Part shown: one piece after another, positions 27,716 to 35,975 of the stretch
Layout: every line of letters begins with the position of its first letter
Position numbering within the stretch: position 1 is the first letter of the stretch
Assembly: GCF_000420785.1 (NCBI RefSeq)
Contig: NZ_ATVP01000001.1
Coordinates: forward strand, 189,799 to 253,798
Direction: 5' to 3'
Length of the DNA stretch: 64,000 nt
DNA from: Streptococcus hyovaginalis DSM 12219
Lineage (GTDB): Bacteria > Bacillota > Bacilli > Lactobacillales > Streptococcaceae
The notes under the pieces: model-generated
What the model saw: only the letters and a program-made list of their open reading frames with translations
The model's database searches: none
What the model was told of the DNA's origin: nothing
Program-made: the position numbers and the translations under genes

Positions 27716-30175
27716 ATGTCAAATATTCAAAATATGTCCCTCGAGGATATCATGGGAGAGCGCTTTGGTCGTTACTCCAAATACATCATTCAAGAGCGGG
27801 CCTTGCCAGACATTCGTGATGGCTTGAAACCCGTCCAACGCCGTATTCTTTATTCTATGAATAAAGATGGCAATACCTTTGATAAAGGTTTTCGTAAATC
27901 GGCTAAGTCTGTCGGTAATATCATGGGGAACTATCATCCTCACGGAGATAGTTCTATTTATGATGCCATGGTCCGTATGTCTCAGGACTGGAAAAACCGT
28001 GAGATCTTAGTAGAAATGCATGGTAACAACGGTTCTATGGACGGTGATCCACCTGCGGCTATGCGTTATACAGAAGCTAGACTATCCGAGATTGCTGGTC
28101 ATCTCTTACGTGATATCGAGAAAAAAACAGTCCCTTGGGCCTGGAACTTTGATGACACTGAAAAAGAACCTACGGTCCTACCAGCAGCCTTTCCAAACCT
28201 TTTGGTCAATGGTGCAACAGGGATTTCCGCGGGTTATGCAACAGATATTCCACCTCATAATTTAGCTGAAGTCATTGATGCTGTTGTCTATATGATTGAC
28301 CATCCTTCTGCTAAATTGGATAAATTGATGGAATTCCTGCCTGGGCCAGATTTTCCAACAGGAGCGATTATCCAAGGCAAGGATGAAATCCGAAAGGCTT
28401 ATGAAACTGGTAAAGGACGCGTCGTTGTTCGTTCACGCACGGAAATTGAATCCCTTCGTGGTGGCAAGGAACAAATCATTATTACTGAAATTCCTTACGA
28501 AATCAATAAGGCAGTTTTGGTCAAGAAAATTGATGACGTCCGTGTCAATAATAAAGTTCCTGGCATTGCAGAAGTGCGTGATGAGTCTGACCGCGAGGGC
28601 TTGCGCATTGCTATCGAGCTCAAGAAAGACGCCGATACGCAAACCATTCTAAATTACCTCTTCAAGTACACAGATTTGCAGGTCAATTATAACTTCAACA
28701 TGGTGGCTATTGACCATTACACACCAAAACAAGTTGGTCTTCAAAAAATCTTATCCAGCTACATCGCTCACCGTCGTGATGTGATTGTTGCGCGTTCTCA
28801 GTTTGATAAGGACAAGGCGGAAAAACGCCTTCATATTGTAGAAGGACTAATACGTGTTATATCTATCTTAGATGACGTGATCGCCCTTATCCGTGCTTCG
28901 GAAAATAAGACTGACGCCAAAGAAAATTTAAAAGTATCTTACGACTTTTCAGAAGAACAGGCAGAAGCAATTGTGACACTACAACTCTATCGTTTGACCA
29001 ACACGGATATTGTGACCTTGCAAAATGAGGAAGCTGAATTGCGTGACTTGATTGCTACTTTATCTGCCATTATCGGTGATGAGCGTACCATGTACAACGT
29101 TATGAAACGTGAGCTTCGTGAGATTAAAAAGCAATTTGGTAACCCTCGTCGTTCTGACCTTGAAGCCCAAGCTGTCGCTATTGAAATCGATACGGCTAGT
29201 CTGATCGTTGAAGAAGAAAGCTTTGTCAGTGTTACACGTGGTGGGTATATCAAACGCACCAGCCCACGCTCATTCAATGCTTCAACAGTTGATGAACTAG
29301 GGAAGCGTGACGATGATGACTTAATTTTTTATACCCAGGCCAAGACCACCCAGCATCTCTTGCTGTTTACTAATAAGGGGAATGTCATATATCGTCCAGT
29401 CCATGAGTTACCAGATATTCGTTGGAAGGATATTGGCGAGCATCTTTCTCAAAATATTACTAACATTCATAATGATGAAGAAGTGCTCTATGCCGAAATT
29501 CTAGATAATTTTGATTCAGGGACTTATATGGCAGCTACCCAAGAAGGGCAAATCAAACGTTTTGAGCGTAAGGACTTATCCCCTTGGCGAACTTATCGCA
29601 CAAAATCGGTTAAATTCGCTAAGCTAAAAAGTGAGACGGACAAGGTTGTCGCAGTGCAACCAATCACCTTAGAAAGTATCATGGTAGTCACACATAAAGG
29701 TTATGCCCTCCAATTTAGTGTAGATGATGTTCCGATTGTTGGGCCTAAAGCCGCTGGTGTAAAGGCAATTAATCTGAAAGCTGACGACCATGTTCAGAGT
29801 GTCTTTCTTTCCAATAGTTCGAGCTTCTATCTTCTAACGCAAAGAGGAAGTCTTAAGCGAATGAAGACATCTGATATTCCAGTGAGCAAGCGCGCTGGCC
29901 GTGGATTACAAGTTCTTAGAGAATTAAAATCTAAGCCGCACCGTGTTTTCCAAGCAGGACCTATCTATACGTCAGATGAAAATATCGGAGGAGAAATGGA
30001 CCTCTTTTCAGCACCTGTTGAAAATGAGCAAGTTACGCTAGAAATTATGTCAGATACAGGGGAGATAAGAGAAATCGATTTAGTGGCTTTGCCTCTTTCA
30101 GAAAGAACGAGCAATGGTTCCTTTGTATCTGAAACTATTTCAGAACAAGGTGTTTTATCAGCAAAAATGGTTTGA
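27716..30175 (+). CDS. parC: DNA topoisomerase IV subunit A
   Basis: DNA-cleaving subunit of topoisomerase IV. 819 residues. The ATG at 27716 gives the standard streptococcal start SNIQNMSLEDIMGERFG. The catalytic Tyr118 is in AAMRYTEARLS. The quinolone-resistance positions are Ser79 and Asp83 in HPHGDSSIYDAM, the wild-type residues. The C-terminal beta-pinwheel repeats begin after about residue 495. Unusually, no ribosome-binding sequence is visible before the start, where the repeat-rich DNA abuts the gene. Confidence 0.97.
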   Translation: MSNIQNMSLEDIMGERFGRYSKYIIQERALPDIRDGLKPVQRRILYSMNKDGNTFDKGFRKSAKSVGNIMGNYHPHGDSSIYDAMVRMSQDWKNREILVEMHGNNGSMDGDPPAAMRYTEARLSEIAGHLLRDIEKKTVPWAWNFDDTEKEPTVLPAAFPNLLVNGATGISAGYATDIPPHNLAEVIDAVVYMIDHPSAKLDKLMEFLPGPDFPTGAIIQGKDEIRKAYETGKGRVVVRSRTEIESLRGGKEQIIITEIPYEINKAVLVKKIDDVRVNNKVPGIAEVRDESDREGLRIAIELKKDADTQTILNYLFKYTDLQVNYNFNMVAIDHYTPKQVGLQKILSSYIAHRRDVIVARSQFDKDKAEKRLHIVEGLIRVISILDDVIALIRASENKTDAKENLKVSYDFSEEQAEAIVTLQLYRLTNTDIVTLQNEEAELRDLIATLSAIIGDERTMYNVMKRELREIKKQFGNPRRSDLEAQAVAIEIDTASLIVEEESFVSVTRGGYIKRTSPRSFNASTVDELGKRDDDDLIFYTQAKTTQHLLLFTNKGNVIYRPVHELPDIRWKDIGEHLSQNITNIHNDEEVLYAEILDNFDSGTYMAATQEGQIKRFERKDLSPWRTYRTKSVKFAKLKSETDKVVAVQPITLESIMVVTHKGYALQFSVDDVPIVGPKAAGVKAINLKADDHVQSVFLSNSSSFYLLTQRGSLKRMKTSDIPVSKRAGRGLQVLRELKSKPHRVFQAGPIYTSDENIGGEMDLFSAPVENEQVTLEIMSDTGEIREIDLVALPLSERTSNGSFVSETISEQGVLSAKMV

Positions 30176-30203
30176 TAAAACTGGCCAGTAAGGTGATAAA
30201 GTG

Positions 30204-30240
30204 AAAGAAAAATTTGGATCTTTTCTGAATTTTTCTTTTT
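30204..30240 (+). terminator. Terminator after parC
   Basis: AT-only but perfect 11-base arms AAAGAAAAATT (30204-30214) and AATTTTTCTTT (30228-30238), followed by T. Confidence 0.6.
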
Positions 30241-30275
30241 AAACAAAAGAATTGTCAGAATTTTACAAAAAACTA

Positions 30276-30304
30276 TTGAAAACAATAATAAAATGAGCTA
30301 TACT
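30276..30304 (+). promoter_or_regulatory. Promoter of ilvE
   Basis: TTGAAA (30276-30281) and TATACT (30299-30304) with a 17-base spacer, 32 bases before the ilvE ATG. Confidence 0.8.
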
Positions 30305-30336
30305 AGACAACAACTTTTAAAGAAAAGAGGTCGCTA

Positions 30337-31359
30337 ATGGCAGTTGAACTAGATTGGGAAAACCTTGGGTTTTCATATCACAAATTACCTTATCGTTATG
30401 TTTCATACTTTAAAGATGGTAAATGGGATAAGGGTGAATTAACGGAAAATGCTACATTGACTCTTTCGGAAAGCTCACCAGCTCTCCACTATGGACAGCA
30501 GGCTTTTGAGGGGTTGAAAGCCTACCGTACAAAGGATGGAAGCATTCAATTATTTAGACCGGATAAAAATGCTGAACGTTTGCAAAATACTGCGGCTCGA
30601 CTACTGATGCCACAAGTACCTACTGATAAGTTTGTTGAGGCTTGTAAAGCAGTAGTAAAAGCAAATCATGAGTATGTGCCACCTTATGGAACAGGCGGTA
30701 CACTTTATTTACGTCCATTACTAATTGGTGTCGGTGATGTCATTGGTGTACATCCTGCCAATGAGTATATTTTTGTGGTATTTGCGATGCCAGTGGGCTC
30801 ATACTTTAAGGGAGGACTCACACCAACTAATTTCATCGTATCAGAAGATTTTGACCGTGCAGCCCCTTATGGGACTGGAGCTGCTAAAGTCGGTGGTAAC
30901 TATGCTGCCAGTCTTCTCCCAGGAAAGAAAGCAAAAGCAGCAGGTTTTTCTGACGTTATCTACCTTGATCCTGCTACTCATTCAAAAATTGAGGAAGTTG
31001 GTGCAGCAAATTTCTTTGGTATCACTGCAGATAACGAGTTTGTCACGCCGTTGAGTCCATCAATTTTGCCATCAATTACGAAATATTCGTTATTAGAACT
31101 CGCTGAAACACGCCTTGGTATGAAAGCAATCGAAGGTGACGTTCCTATCGATAATCTTGATCGCTTTGTTGAAGCTGGCGCTTGTGGAACAGCTGCGGTA
31201 ATTTCACCAATTGGTGGCATTGAATATCGTGGGAAGTTACATGTCTTTTATAGTGAAACTGAAGTTGGTCCAGTAACTAAAAAATTGTACGATGAACTGG
31301 TAGGCATTCAATTTGGAGATGTTGAGGCGCCAGAAGGATGGATTGTTAAAGTGGAATGA
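30337..31359 (+). CDS. ilvE: Branched-chain-amino-acid aminotransferase
   Basis: PLP enzyme for the last step of leucine, isoleucine and valine synthesis and the first step of their breakdown. 340 residues, class IV aminotransferase. LHYGQQAFEGLKAYR, the catalytic Lys in GAAKVGGNYAAS, EEVGAANFFG and the late GTAAVISPIG phosphate loop are visible. The start is backed by GAGGT. Its place after parC is conserved in streptococci. Confidence 0.96.
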   Translation: MAVELDWENLGFSYHKLPYRYVSYFKDGKWDKGELTENATLTLSESSPALHYGQQAFEGLKAYRTKDGSIQLFRPDKNAERLQNTAARLLMPQVPTDKFVEACKAVVKANHEYVPPYGTGGTLYLRPLLIGVGDVIGVHPANEYIFVVFAMPVGSYFKGGLTPTNFIVSEDFDRAAPYGTGAAKVGGNYAASLLPGKKAKAAGFSDVIYLDPATHSKIEEVGAANFFGITADNEFVTPLSPSILPSITKYSLLELAETRLGMKAIEGDVPIDNLDRFVEAGACGTAAVISPIGGIEYRGKLHVFYSETEVGPVTKKLYDELVGIQFGDVEAPEGWIVKVE

Positions 31360-31367
31360 TAAGAACG

Positions 31368-31398
31368 AAGCTTGCACTCTTGCAAGCTCTTTTATTTT
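31368..31398 (+). terminator. Terminator after ilvE
   Basis: Perfect 8-base arms AGCTTGCA (31369-31376) and TGCAAGCT (31381-31388), CTCT loop, then TTTTATTTTT. Confidence 0.85.
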
Positions 31399-31434
31399 TC
31401 GGTAAAATACTTTCTAGTAAGATAAGGAGAAAAT

Positions 31435-31707
31435 ATGGTTTTTGACGTTAAGGCTAAAACCTATTCTGTGATTGAAATGAGTAAAAAAGATAAAAAAATA
31501 GAAATTCAAGTTAGCGATGCACAAGTAATTGTAAACAACCAAAAAGTAGATGGCTATCAGTTGCAAGCTGGGAAAAAAATAATTGGAGAGATTGCTGAAT
31601 TAGATAATCGTTTTGCCATTGTTGAAAAAGAAACAGTGACAGAGTTTCATAAAACTCTAGATAGCGCAGTACAAGTCATCATCGCTAATTATAATTTAAA
31701 CAATTAA
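31435..31707 (+). CDS. DUF2969-family small protein
   Basis: 90 residues, lysine-rich. The stretch SKKDKKIEIQVSDAQVIVN, KIIGEIAELDNRFAIV and the AVQVIIANYNL end match the DUF2969 family found after ilvE in streptococci. The ATG at 31435 has AAGGAG at a good distance; the in-frame ATG at 31477 lacks one, though many relatives begin near there. Function unknown. Confidence 0.82.
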   Translation: MVFDVKAKTYSVIEMSKKDKKIEIQVSDAQVIVNNQKVDGYQLQAGKKIIGEIAELDNRFAIVEKETVTEFHKTLDSAVQVIIANYNLNN

Positions 31708-31765
31708 AAGTAGGTAAACCTCTTGCAGCCTAACAAAAACTATGATAGAATAGTTTTTGTTGTTT

Positions 31766-31846
31766 GGAGAGATAGCGAAGTGGCTAAACGCGGCGGACTG
31801 TAAATCCGCTCCTTCGGGTTCGGGGGTTCGAATCCCTCTCTCTCCA
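31766..31846 (+). tRNA. tRNA-Tyr (GTA)
   Basis: Acceptor arms GGAGAGA (31766-31772) and TCTCTCC (31839-31845) pair fully; discriminator A at 31846. Anticodon GTA at 31800-31802 in loop CTGTAAA. A long variable arm (CCTTCGGG region), as expected for bacterial tRNA-Tyr, and GGTTCGAATCC as T-arm. CCA is not encoded. Confidence 0.97.
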
Positions 31847-31973
31847 TGAGATAGGATACAAAGGACGTTAAGAAATCCGTATGAAAATAGGAAATTGACG
31901 AAGTGTGCCCAACACACAAGGAAGTTTATCTTTTTACTAGGATTTTGGTTTGTGTTCTATTCAGTTATTCAAT

Positions 31974-32045
31974 TGGGGTATAGCCAAGCGGTAAGGCAAG
32001 GGACTTTGACTCCCTCATGCGTTGGTTCGAATCCAGCTACCCCAG
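31974..32045 (+). tRNA. tRNA-Gln (TTG)
   Basis: Acceptor arms TGGGGTA (31974-31980) and TACCCCA (32038-32044), discriminator G. Anticodon TTG at 32006-32008 in loop CTTTGAC between AGGGA and TCCCT arms. T-arm GGTTCGAATCC. 72 bases; CCA not encoded. Confidence 0.97.
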
Positions 32046-32167
32046 TCATGGTATGTGGCAAAGCCTAATTGTCTTAGCGATCAGTTGTGCCCTTGCGAGT
32101 TACCTTGAGAAAATATATTGGTATCAAGAGTCAGAATAGGCTGGCTTTTGTTGGAGGATTTTTTAGA

Positions 32168-33373
32168 ATGAATGAATTTGAAGATTTGCTAAACAGTGTT
32201 AGCGAAGTTAACCCTGGTGACGTTGTCACTGCAGAAGTTTTAACAGTTGATAATGAGCAAGCAAACCTTGTCATTGAAGGAACAGGTGTTGAAGCTGTTC
32301 TTACTCTTCGTGAGTTGACAAACGATCGTGACGCTGACATCAACGACCTTGTTAAAGCTGGCGAAACACTTGAAGTGCTTGTTCTTCGTCAAGTAGTTGG
32401 TAAAGATACTGATACAGTAACTTTCCTAGTATCTAAAAAACGTTTAGAAGCTCGCAAAGCATGGGACAAACTTGTTGGACGTGAAGATGAAGTTGTTACT
32501 GTTAAAGGCACACGTGCTGTAAAAGGTGGCCTTTCAGTGGAATTCGAAGGTCTTCGTGGCTTTATTCCAGCATCAATGATCGATACGCGCTTTGTTCGTA
32601 ACACTGAACAATTCGTTGGTCAAGAGTTTGATGCAAAAATCAAAGAAGTTGATCCAGCTGAAAATCGTTTCATCTTGTCACGTCGTGATGTTGTTGAAGC
32701 AGAAGCTGCAGAAGCGCGTAAAGAAGTCTTCTCAAACATTGAAGAAGGATCAGTTGTTACTGGTAAAGTAGCTCGTTTGACTAGCTTTGGAGCTTTCGTT
32801 GACCTCGGTGGTGTTGACGGACTTGTACACGTTACTGAACTTTCTCATGAACGTAACGTTTCACCTAAATCAGTTGTTTCAGTTGGTGATGAAGTAGAAG
32901 TTAAAGTTCTTTCTATCGACGAAGAAGCAGGACGTGTGTCACTTTCACTTAAAGCAACTACACCTGGACCATGGGATGGTGTAGACCAAAAATTGGCTAA
33001 AGGTGATGTTATCGAAGGTAAAGTGAAACGTCTTACAGACTTTGGAGCTTTTGTTGAAGTGCTTCCAGGTATTGATGGCCTTGTTCACATTTCACAAATT
33101 TCACACAAACGTGTTGAAAATCCAAAAGATGTTCTTTCTGTAGGTCAAGACGTTACTGTTAAAGTTCTTGAAGTTGATTCTTCAGCAGAACGTGTATCAC
33201 TTTCAATTAAAGCTCTTGAAGAGCGTCCAGCACAAGCTGAAGGTGAAAATAACAGTGAAAAACGTCAATCACGTCCACGTCGTCCAAAACGTGAAGCGAA
33301 ACGTGACTATGAGTTGCCAGAAACTCAAACTGGTTTCTCAATAGCTGATCTTTTCGGTGATATTGAATTGTAA
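32168..33373 (+). CDS. rpsA: 30S ribosomal protein S1
   Basis: RNA-binding protein that helps mRNA dock on the ribosome. About 401 residues from the ATG at 32168, preceded by GGAGG at 32153-32157; the frame is open to 32087 without support. Four S1 domains are visible, starting near residues 16, 105, 190 and 275. The third and fourth are closest to consensus ([40 protein letters not shown]). The tail is basic, then acidic. The short four-domain form is normal for Firmicutes. Confidence 0.96.
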   Translation: MNEFEDLLNSVSEVNPGDVVTAEVLTVDNEQANLVIEGTGVEAVLTLRELTNDRDADINDLVKAGETLEVLVLRQVVGKDTDTVTFLVSKKRLEARKAWDKLVGREDEVVTVKGTRAVKGGLSVEFEGLRGFIPASMIDTRFVRNTEQFVGQEFDAKIKEVDPAENRFILSRRDVVEAEAAEARKEVFSNIEEGSVVTGKVARLTSFGAFVDLGGVDGLVHVTELSHERNVSPKSVVSVGDEVEVKVLSIDEEAGRVSLSLKATTPGPWDGVDQKLAKGDVIEGKVKRLTDFGAFVEVLPGIDGLVHISQISHKRVENPKDVLSVGQDVTVKVLEVDSSAERVSLSIKALEERPAQAEGENNSEKRQSRPRRPKREAKRDYELPETQTGFSIADLFGDIEL

Positions 33374-33386
33374 TAGAAACAAACAT

Positions 33387-33413
33387 AAAAAGCTTGCCTA
33401 GCAGGCTTTTTAT
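33387..33413 (+). terminator. Terminator after rpsA
   Basis: Arms AAAGCTTGC (33389-33397) and GCAGGCTTT (33401-33409) with one G-U, CTA loop, and T-run. Confidence 0.85.
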
Positions 33414-33453
33414 TCTCTAGAGTCATTATATTATAAGATATGACTCTAGCTAA

Positions 33454-33525
33454 CCACCTTTAGTGTAATGGATATCACGTAAGATTCCGGTTCTTGAGAT
33501 GGGGGTTCGATTCCCTCAAGGTGGA
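33454..33525 (+). tRNA. tRNA-Arg (CCG)
   Basis: Acceptor arms CCACCTT (33454-33460) and AAGGTGG (33518-33524), discriminator A. Anticodon CCG at 33487-33489 in loop TTCCGGT between TAAGA and TCTTG. T-arm GGTTCGATTCC. 72 bases; CCA not encoded. Such tRNA genes are frequent integration sites for mobile elements. Confidence 0.96.
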
Positions 33526-33533
33526 TAATAGCT

Positions 33534-33571
33534 AATGCCCCTTTTCTTAATAAAAGAGGGTATTATTTTTT
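33534..33571 (+). terminator. Terminator after tRNA-Arg
   Basis: AATGCCCCTTTT and AAAAGAGGGTATT pair with one bulge and one G-U, then six T. Confidence 0.75.
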
Positions 33572-33746
33572 CAACAAGATTAAGAAGCCTTCCCAGCTTT
33601 ATTAAAATTTTATAGATTTTATGTCTTCGTGTAAGAGTGCACTGACAAGTTGAGTATCGTTGTTTATAGATTGTCTGAAATGAGCCAGATAGAGGGTTTT
33701 TCTGCTTTTATTCTGTATCACTTTGAGTTCTTAGCGATAATGATAA

Positions 33747-33950
33747 GGATATAACTTTGGTATTCTATTTTCTTTAGGCCTCAAAAATACTATTGTTTCC
33801 GATAGGTTAGGCCATTTTTATACGACATTCATTGATGTAGGTGATACAAACTTAAAAAAGTTTACCTGGCCATTGTGTAGCTTCTTAAATCATGCAATGA
33901 CCCAAGGATACCATCATAGTGTTGGGGATTTCAATTATGTTGATTTGTGA
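33747..33950 (+). pseudogene. Possible C-terminal integrase remnant next to tRNA-Arg
   Basis: A 68-codon open stretch with no start codon lies 220 bases after tRNA-Arg. Residues 11-29 read GLKNTIVSDRLGHFYTTFI, which resembles the conserved VS(D/E)RLGH..T..T box of tyrosine recombinases. The rest does not match well, and I found no second copy of the tRNA 3' end. The call is tentative. The remainder of the gap 33572-34010 shows nothing recognisable. Confidence 0.28.
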
Positions 33951-34016
33951 TAATGACCTATAAATAAGGTATTATAAGTTTTTTATTGTACAGGTCATCG
34001 ATAATTTAAAGAATAT

Positions 34017-34063
34017 AAAAAAGCGAGAAAACGGATATCCAATACTGTTTGCTCGTTTTTTTA
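34017..34063. terminator. Bidirectional terminator
   Basis: Arms at 34017-34032 and 34047-34063 (core GCGAG/CTCGT) with A-run on one side and T-run on the other. It can serve the minus-strand lipoprotein gene and any plus-strand read-through. Confidence 0.7.
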
Positions 34064-34110
34064 TATGTGATATGTGCTTTCCGATTCAACCTATTTGATG
34101 AGTACTCAAC

Positions 34111-34737
34111 TTATTCTAATCCGGTTTGTTTCATGTCGGTTAATTTTTGATTGGTAAAAATTAATTCAATTTGTCTTACTTGATTTTTCCCTTGGAGGTT
34201 ACTGGACCATAGTGCTTGAATGATTTCGCCATCAGAAGAGACAGCTTCTGACATGACATCTGGCTGTCCGAGAGCTTCAGTAGCCTGAGTGAATGTCATA
34301 TCTTTATGGATCTTGTCGTCAAAGATTTTTTTAGTGATCGTTTGTTTACGATCAAATGAGAAATTAGAAATGGCTCTGGCAATAGTGCTGTTTTCATAAA
34401 GTTGTGCATTAACTTTGGCTTCTTCAATGTCCCAACTATAGACATCAAGCGTAACATCACCTGCAGGTTTTGTTGTATGCGAGCTTGGCTCACCATAGAG
34501 TGCTTTTAGCTCTTCTAGGGTAGAGCCTCCTTTGAAGTTATTTTCTGCTGATCCTGTCTTGATTTCATTAAACTTCAAACGAATGTTAGGATTTTGTAGG
34601 GGGCCTGTTTCGGATTGGAGTGTGGTTATTTCTTTCTTAGCTGGTGTCTTAGTCTCTTGTCCTTTAGATGAACAAGCTGATAATGTTAATAATGTGAGAC
34701 CAAGTAAAGTGATTGGCAATAGTCGTTTTGTAATCAT
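34111..34737 (-). CDS. Lipoprotein with DUF3862-like domain
   Basis: 208 residues. The signal peptide ends in the lipobox LTLSAC (Cys22). After a short linker the protein has two similar halves, each with the pattern ...GGSTLEELKALYGEPS... and ...DMTFTQATEALGQPDV..., the beta-lactamase-inhibitor-protein-like repeats of DUF3862. It should be anchored at the outer face of the membrane; function unknown. AGAGGAAG lies before the start on the minus strand. Neighbouring genes give no clue. Confidence 0.85.
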   Translation of the reverse strand: MITKRLLPITLLGLTLLTLSACSSKGQETKTPAKKEITTLQSETGPLQNPNIRLKFNEIKTGSAENNFKGGSTLEELKALYGEPSSHTTKPAGDVTLDVYSWDIEEAKVNAQLYENSTIARAISNFSFDRKQTITKKIFDDKIHKDMTFTQATEALGQPDVMSEAVSSDGEIIQALWSSNLQGKNQVRQIELIFTNQKLTDMKQTGLE

Positions 34738-34857
34738 AAGTCTTCCTCTTTGATGTGTTACTTGATAATATTATAACACAAGTTTTATCTATGATATGTT
34801 GGAAATCAACTGGTATCAAAAAATCCCAAGTATTGTTACTCAGGATTAGATTATCAT

Positions 34858-35466
34858 TTAAAACCATTTTTGCGCCCAGTCACCACCGTAGATCAAGATA
34901 GCACTATAAGCTACAATGGAGAAGGGTTTGGCTAACATAATGATTAGTAAGAAGCGTTTGACACTCATATTCGTTAAAGCGGTTATCATAACCATGACGT
35001 CTGCTGGGGCAAATGGAGCAGCCATGCTGAGGATGAAGAAATTCTCAAAGCCCTTACTTTCTAGACGTTTTTCGTAAGAGTAAAAGGTGTCCTCTTTAAC
35101 AAAAAGTAAGATGAATTTGCGTCCGAATTTTTTGACTAATAGAAATAAAATAAAGCTACCGATAATAATACCAATGTAGTTATAGATAAAGCCACGCCAC
35201 CAGCCAAAGACTAGAAAGCCAACAACCGTCGTGACCCCTCCAGGAATAACGGGGAATACCACTTGGATAATTTGTACAACAATAAAAATCAAAGGTCCTA
35301 GGACCTCGTATTTGACAACAACAGCTTTTAGCATATTGCTGTCATTTAAAATACCAATTCGGTAAAGCCAGATGATCAATAATCCAGTTGCTATTACTAA
35401 TAATATTCCTAAAAACCGAATGAGTTTTTGTAATAGTAGGTAGCGTTTGCTATATTTCATTTCCAT
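34858..35466 (-). CDS. VTT-domain (TVP38/TMEM64, DedA-like) membrane protein
   Basis: 202 residues with about five hydrophobic segments. The SNARE-associated/VTT pattern is seen in VFPVIPGGVTTVVGFLVFGWW then IGSFILFLLVKKFGRKFI, and FILSMAAPFAPADVMVMITAL. Such proteins are linked to lipid or undecaprenyl-phosphate scrambling in recent work, but the role here is unknown. The start at 35466 lies six bases after a -10 box, so translation is probably leaderless. It is divergent from ssrA. Confidence 0.85.
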   Translation of the reverse strand: MEMKYSKRYLLLQKLIRFLGILLVIATGLLIIWLYRIGILNDSNMLKAVVVKYEVLGPLIFIVVQIIQVVFPVIPGGVTTVVGFLVFGWWRGFIYNYIGIIIGSFILFLLVKKFGRKFILLFVKEDTFYSYEKRLESKGFENFFILSMAAPFAPADVMVMITALTNMSVKRFLLIIMLAKPFSIVAYSAILIYGGDWAQKWF

Positions 35467-35472
35467 AGCTTA

Positions 35473-35481
35473 ATCATACCA
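35473..35481 (-). promoter_or_regulatory. Extended -10 promoter of the VTT gene, leaderless geometry
   Basis: On the minus strand TGGTATGAT (35473-35481) is an extended -10. Six bases (TAAGCT) separate it from the ATG, and no ribosome site exists. Confidence 0.65.
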
Positions 35482-35495
35482 CAATGGACTTTTTT

Positions 35496-35524
35496 TTGCT
35501 ATTTGAAATCACATCTGATATACT
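35496..35524 (+). promoter_or_regulatory. Promoter of ssrA
   Basis: TTGCTA (35496-35501) and TATACT (35519-35524), 17-base spacer, 20 bases before the mature tmRNA start. The same six bases, read on the other strand, are in the -35 position for the divergent VTT gene. Confidence 0.7.
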
Positions 35525-35543
35525 ATTATTATCACTTTTGTTT

Positions 35544-35888
35544 GGGGTCGTTACGGATTCGACAGGCATTATGTGGCATATTCTGCGACTCATCGTGCGG
35601 ATGTAAAACGTCAGTTAAATATAACTGCAAAAAATAACACTTCTTACGCTTTAGCTGCCTAAAAACCAGCGGGTGTGACTTCCTTGAAATGGCTTGTGTT
35701 TTGAGTGAAGTTTTATTTTAGCAAGCTACGTTTAAGTATTGTCTAGCTACTTAAAAAGAGATGAATAGACTCGCTTAGTATAGGGTTGAGCTATGTGTCG
35801 ATACTGAGTTAAATGAAGGCATAGCCTATAGTTGTAGACGAATATGATGGCAGGTGTTTGGACGTGGGTTCGACTCCCACCGGCTCCA
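35544..35888 (+). ncRNA. ssrA: tmRNA (transfer-messenger RNA)
   Basis: Rescues ribosomes stalled on broken mRNAs and tags the nascent protein for degradation. The tRNA-like ends pair (GGGGTCG at 35544-35550 with CGGCTCC at 35881-35887), discriminator A, T-arm GGTTCGACTCC. The tag frame starts at GCA 35627 and reads (A)KNNTSYALAA, stop TAA at 35660-35662, a streptococcal tag. 345 bases. Confidence 0.97.
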
Positions 35889-35892
35889 TTAT

Positions 35893-35922
35893 TCCCTTAT
35901 CAGAGATGATAGGGGTTTTCTT
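35893..35922 (+). terminator. Terminator after ssrA
   Basis: CCCTTATCA (35894-35902) pairs with TGATAGGGG (35907-35915), GAGA loop, then TTTTCTTTT. Confidence 0.82.
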
Positions 35923-35975
35923 TTATTACTTTTTTCTTAAGTTAGTTTGATTACGCTGAGTCTCGGGAGAAGATT

